DNA of 64,000 nucleotides from Saposhnikovia divaricata. Its lineage: Eukaryota; Streptophyta; Magnoliopsida; Apiales; Apiaceae. The DNA lies in the NCBI GenBank assembly GCA_036435485.1, contig CM071598.1:196643148-196707147 (forward strand), written 5' to 3'. Both the position numbers and the translations under genes were made by a program. Positions 61,691 to 64,000 of this stretch are shown here, in pieces; position 1 is the stretch's first letter; each line of letters starts with the position of its first letter. The notes beneath the pieces are model-generated. The model was not told where the DNA came from and searched no databases. It worked only from the letters and a program-made list of their open reading frames with translations.

Positions 61691-61930
61691 TTTGATAATA
61701 ATAAAAAGTAATAAAGCTAGGTTGGTTGCTAAGGACTACACTCAAGAAGAAAAAATTGATTTTGAGGAAACCTTGCACCAATAGCAAGGTTGGAATCAAA
61801 ATCTTTTTGGTCTATACAACCCATGCCAATTTTAAAGTCTATCATATGAATGTCAAGAGTGAAGTTTTGAATGAAATACTGGAAGAGGAGGTGTATGTTA
61901 GTCAACCACCCGGTTTTGAAGATCCATATT

Positions 61931-62686
61931 ATCCAGAATAGGGGTGAGCAAAAAAATCGAAAAATCGAAACCGAGCGAAAAACCCAAAAACCAAACTGAA
62001 AAAACCAAAATTGAAACCGAAAAAAGCTATAAAAAAAAAACCAAAAAATCCATAACCAAACCGAATCGATGGAACGGTTTCGGTTTTACTCCTACAACCG
62101 AATCAAAAAACCGAACCATTTATATAATATTTTATTTATATAAATATTTAATCATACAAAATAAATTTTTACTGTACAAAGCCTAATAGTCATACTAAAA
62201 TGTGAGAAGATGTGTTGTTTGCTTCTTGTCTGGTATCACTTTTTGTTCACTATCCATGTACTTTTCAGTTATTATAGTCTATTCACTATAAAATGGTTAA
62301 TCTATCTTTTATTGAATCGTAGAACATTATTTTAATGTAAGTTATATACACTTTTCAATTCCTATGTTCACAGAATCATCATCTTTTTATAATTATCATT
62401 GTAATTTTATGATGATAAAAATTGTGTAAATTATAAAAAAAAATTCTTTAACATAATATATTTAAGATTATTATTATTATTAAATCTGTATAATACTTTT
62501 TAATTAGGTAAAAGCCGAAAAAAATCGAAACTGACAAACGGTTAACCGAACCGAAAAAACCGTTAGAACGGTTCGGTTACAGTTAAAGGATAAAAACCGA
62601 ACTGAACCAAAATACATGGTTTGGTAACCGTTTTAGTTAGAAACCGAGCCGAGCCGAAACAACCCGTGCGCACCCCTAATCTAGAG
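61931..62686. mobile_element. Non-autonomous hAT-like element inside the Copia RT, 740 bp
   Basis: The body 61939-62678 starts TAGGGGTGAGC and ends GTGCGCACCCCTA. Flanking octamers are atccagaa (61931-61938) and atctagag (62679-62686), which match at 6 of 8 positions and together interrupt the Copia PEYV codons, as the intact copy at 4013-4024 shows. Subterminal parts are full of aaccga/cggtt words in both orientations. The ends resemble those of the 53.4-kb element. Confidence 0.88.
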
Positions 62687-62916
62687 TATGTTATTTTCTA
62701 CTCAAGACACTCTATGGCCTGAAGCAAGCACCAAGCGCCTGGTATGACATTCTCTCACAGTTTCTTCTTGAGAATCATTCAACTAGAGGTACTGTTGATA
62801 AAACTCTTTTTCATAGAAATGTCAATAGCTCTATTATACTTGTTCAAATTTATGCAGATGACAGTTTTTGGGTCTACTGATGAGAAGTTTTGCAAAAGGT
62901 TTGCTAATAATTTCAA

Positions 62917-63999
62917 GTGAAGAGAGTACTCAGTGATCTCATTAGGATGAACCGCAACATTGAGGTGTCATTGGTCTACTTGCCAATAATTGAGGTAACT
63001 ACTTCTACTTCAATCTATACTTCTCAATCCCCCTCTTCTTTGCTTTCTAGTGTTGCAATGGAGGCTGCTACTAGTGTCCCACAACCTCCTACCCAAACAA
63101 CCAAATCCAAAGTTTCCAAACCCAAATCTAAGAATATTACCTCAAGTGTCTCACACAAGACACTTGTTGTAAAAACTACATCTCAGCCTGAGGGAAGTGC
63201 ACAGGTGGTTGTGAGTGGTGAGGGAAGAGGTGAACATTAAAGAAATCCTAAGGATAAGGTTGGACAAATGAGTGGAAACTAGCCAAGCCATATTGTAGTC
63301 TCCCAAAAGATTGTTAGTGCTGAAAAGGATACAAATACATCCCTAGCAGCATCCTCTCAACAGGGTGTTGTTATTGAAAAGAGTTCTCATCCGGGAACAT
63401 TGAACAAGTGGGTAAGAACACCACTGACCAAAGTTCTCCAACCAAAACCTTTAATAGGAGAAAGAAACCCAAAACTACTGGGATTTCACAAGGTGCACAC
63501 ACTGCTCAATCTAAAGTCTTAGATTCTATGATAGAGCCTTCTCAAATTCAGCTTGATGTGGCTTCAACAAATGTGGAGTCACAGCCCCAAACTCTTTTTC
63601 TACAAATTGTAATAGTGCAAACACCAAATTCTCCAACACTCTCTTTTGATGTGTACATGATTGACACATCAAAAACTGATTCTCCATCTTTAACTCTCAT
63701 GGAGGAGCCCCACCCAGAACCTACTGGTCATCATCTATTATATGAATTATTGGACCAACAGTTTATCCTTTCTGAACCTTTGGCTGAGTCTGTGCCACCT
63801 CACTTAAAATCAATCTGCATAGATTCAACCTTAGTTTCTCTATCAACTACTATTTCTTTCTCTTCATCAACGGATATTGTTCATCCGTTGATAAATGTTT
63901 CTCCATCAGCAGATATGCCTCATAACAGTCATCCATTGATTGTCTCAAATATTGCATTAATGGATATTTCTCATCCGTTGATCAACATTCATTCCATAT
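62917..63999 (+). pseudogene. Ser/Thr/Pro-rich extra ORF region of the Copia remnant
   Basis: 62917-63240 is open and reads IIEVTTSTSIYTSQSPSS and KSKVSKPKSKN, with no domain I recognise. Further on, in a shifted frame, a degenerate DIVHPLI/DISHPLI motif recurs from about 63870 to the window end. SIRE-type Copia elements can carry an additional non-enzymatic ORF, and this may be such a region; that is inference. Stops separate the pieces. Confidence 0.45.
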
Positions 64000-64000
64000 C

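Larger units (their letters stand above)
61695..63999 (+). pseudogene. Second SIRE-like Copia remnant: RT pieces split by a hAT-like element, then an extra ORF region
   Basis: 61710-61938 reads KARLVAKDYTQEE and later LEEEVYVSQPPGFEDP, resuming after the insertion at 62687 with the reverse-transcriptase stretch LKTLYGLKQAP near 62700 and a degraded catalytic box near 62850. It closely parallels 3785-4215. It carries missing bases and stops. After about 62900 the Copia RT ends abruptly, with the RNase H region deleted, and a Ser/Thr/Pro-rich stretch follows to the window end. Confidence 0.85.

Overview
The window is nuclear DNA of a flowering plant, most likely a eudicot. It is AT-rich with intron-rich genes, and it contains the plant-specific genes DCL3 and CID7, an FBD-type F-box gene, and dense nested plant retrotransposons (Copia and L1-type LINE) and DNA transposons (CACTA-like and hAT-like). 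An asterid such as an Apiaceae member is my guess from the general look of the elements; the sequence alone does not fix the family.

Layout. 1-3402: most of a CACTA-like element that has captured pieces of two unrelated host genes, chloroplast cysteine desulfurase NFS2 and a GT77 rhamnogalacturonan xylosyltransferase. 3403-5128: dead SIRE-type Copia pol, then probable LTR. 6275-9222: a large inverted duplication of an unidentified gene fragment. 9140-11720: two F-box/FBD relics that flank a truncated minus-strand Copia as 305-bp direct repeats. 12060-14220: a decayed Copia split by a 1.2-kb CACTA element. 14221-19644: a young Copia with 473-bp LTRs and 5-bp target duplications. 20.0-22.5 kb: LINE and Copia relics, a probable DNA transposon and an AT microsatellite. 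23.55-37.69 kb (+): an F-box/LRR/FBD gene whose first intron is about 12 kb and holds a complete-length but inactivated LINE (25.7-31.1 kb). 39.48-52.49 kb (-): a complete 24-exon DCL3 gene (1687 codons). 53.4-54.15 kb: a non-autonomous hAT-like element. 55.37-60.5 kb (-): a complete CID7-type gene (PAM2, CUE-like, DUF1771, Smr). 61.7-64.0 kb: a second SIRE-type Copia remnant split by another hAT-like element.

Three genes look able to make a protein. DCL3 would process transcripts of RNA polymerase IV and RDR2 into 24-nt siRNAs for RNA-directed DNA methylation, the pathway that silences elements like those filling the window. CID7 would bind poly(A)-binding protein. The F-box gene would be an SCF substrate adaptor.

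The most unusual feature is in DCL3. The Dicer dsRNA-binding fold (DUF283) expected after the helicase is not encoded. In its place one exon carries about five tandem copies of a 27-residue module, all in frame, with the flanking helicase, PAZ, both RNase III domains and two dsRBDs intact. Its helicase motifs I and VI are also degenerate.
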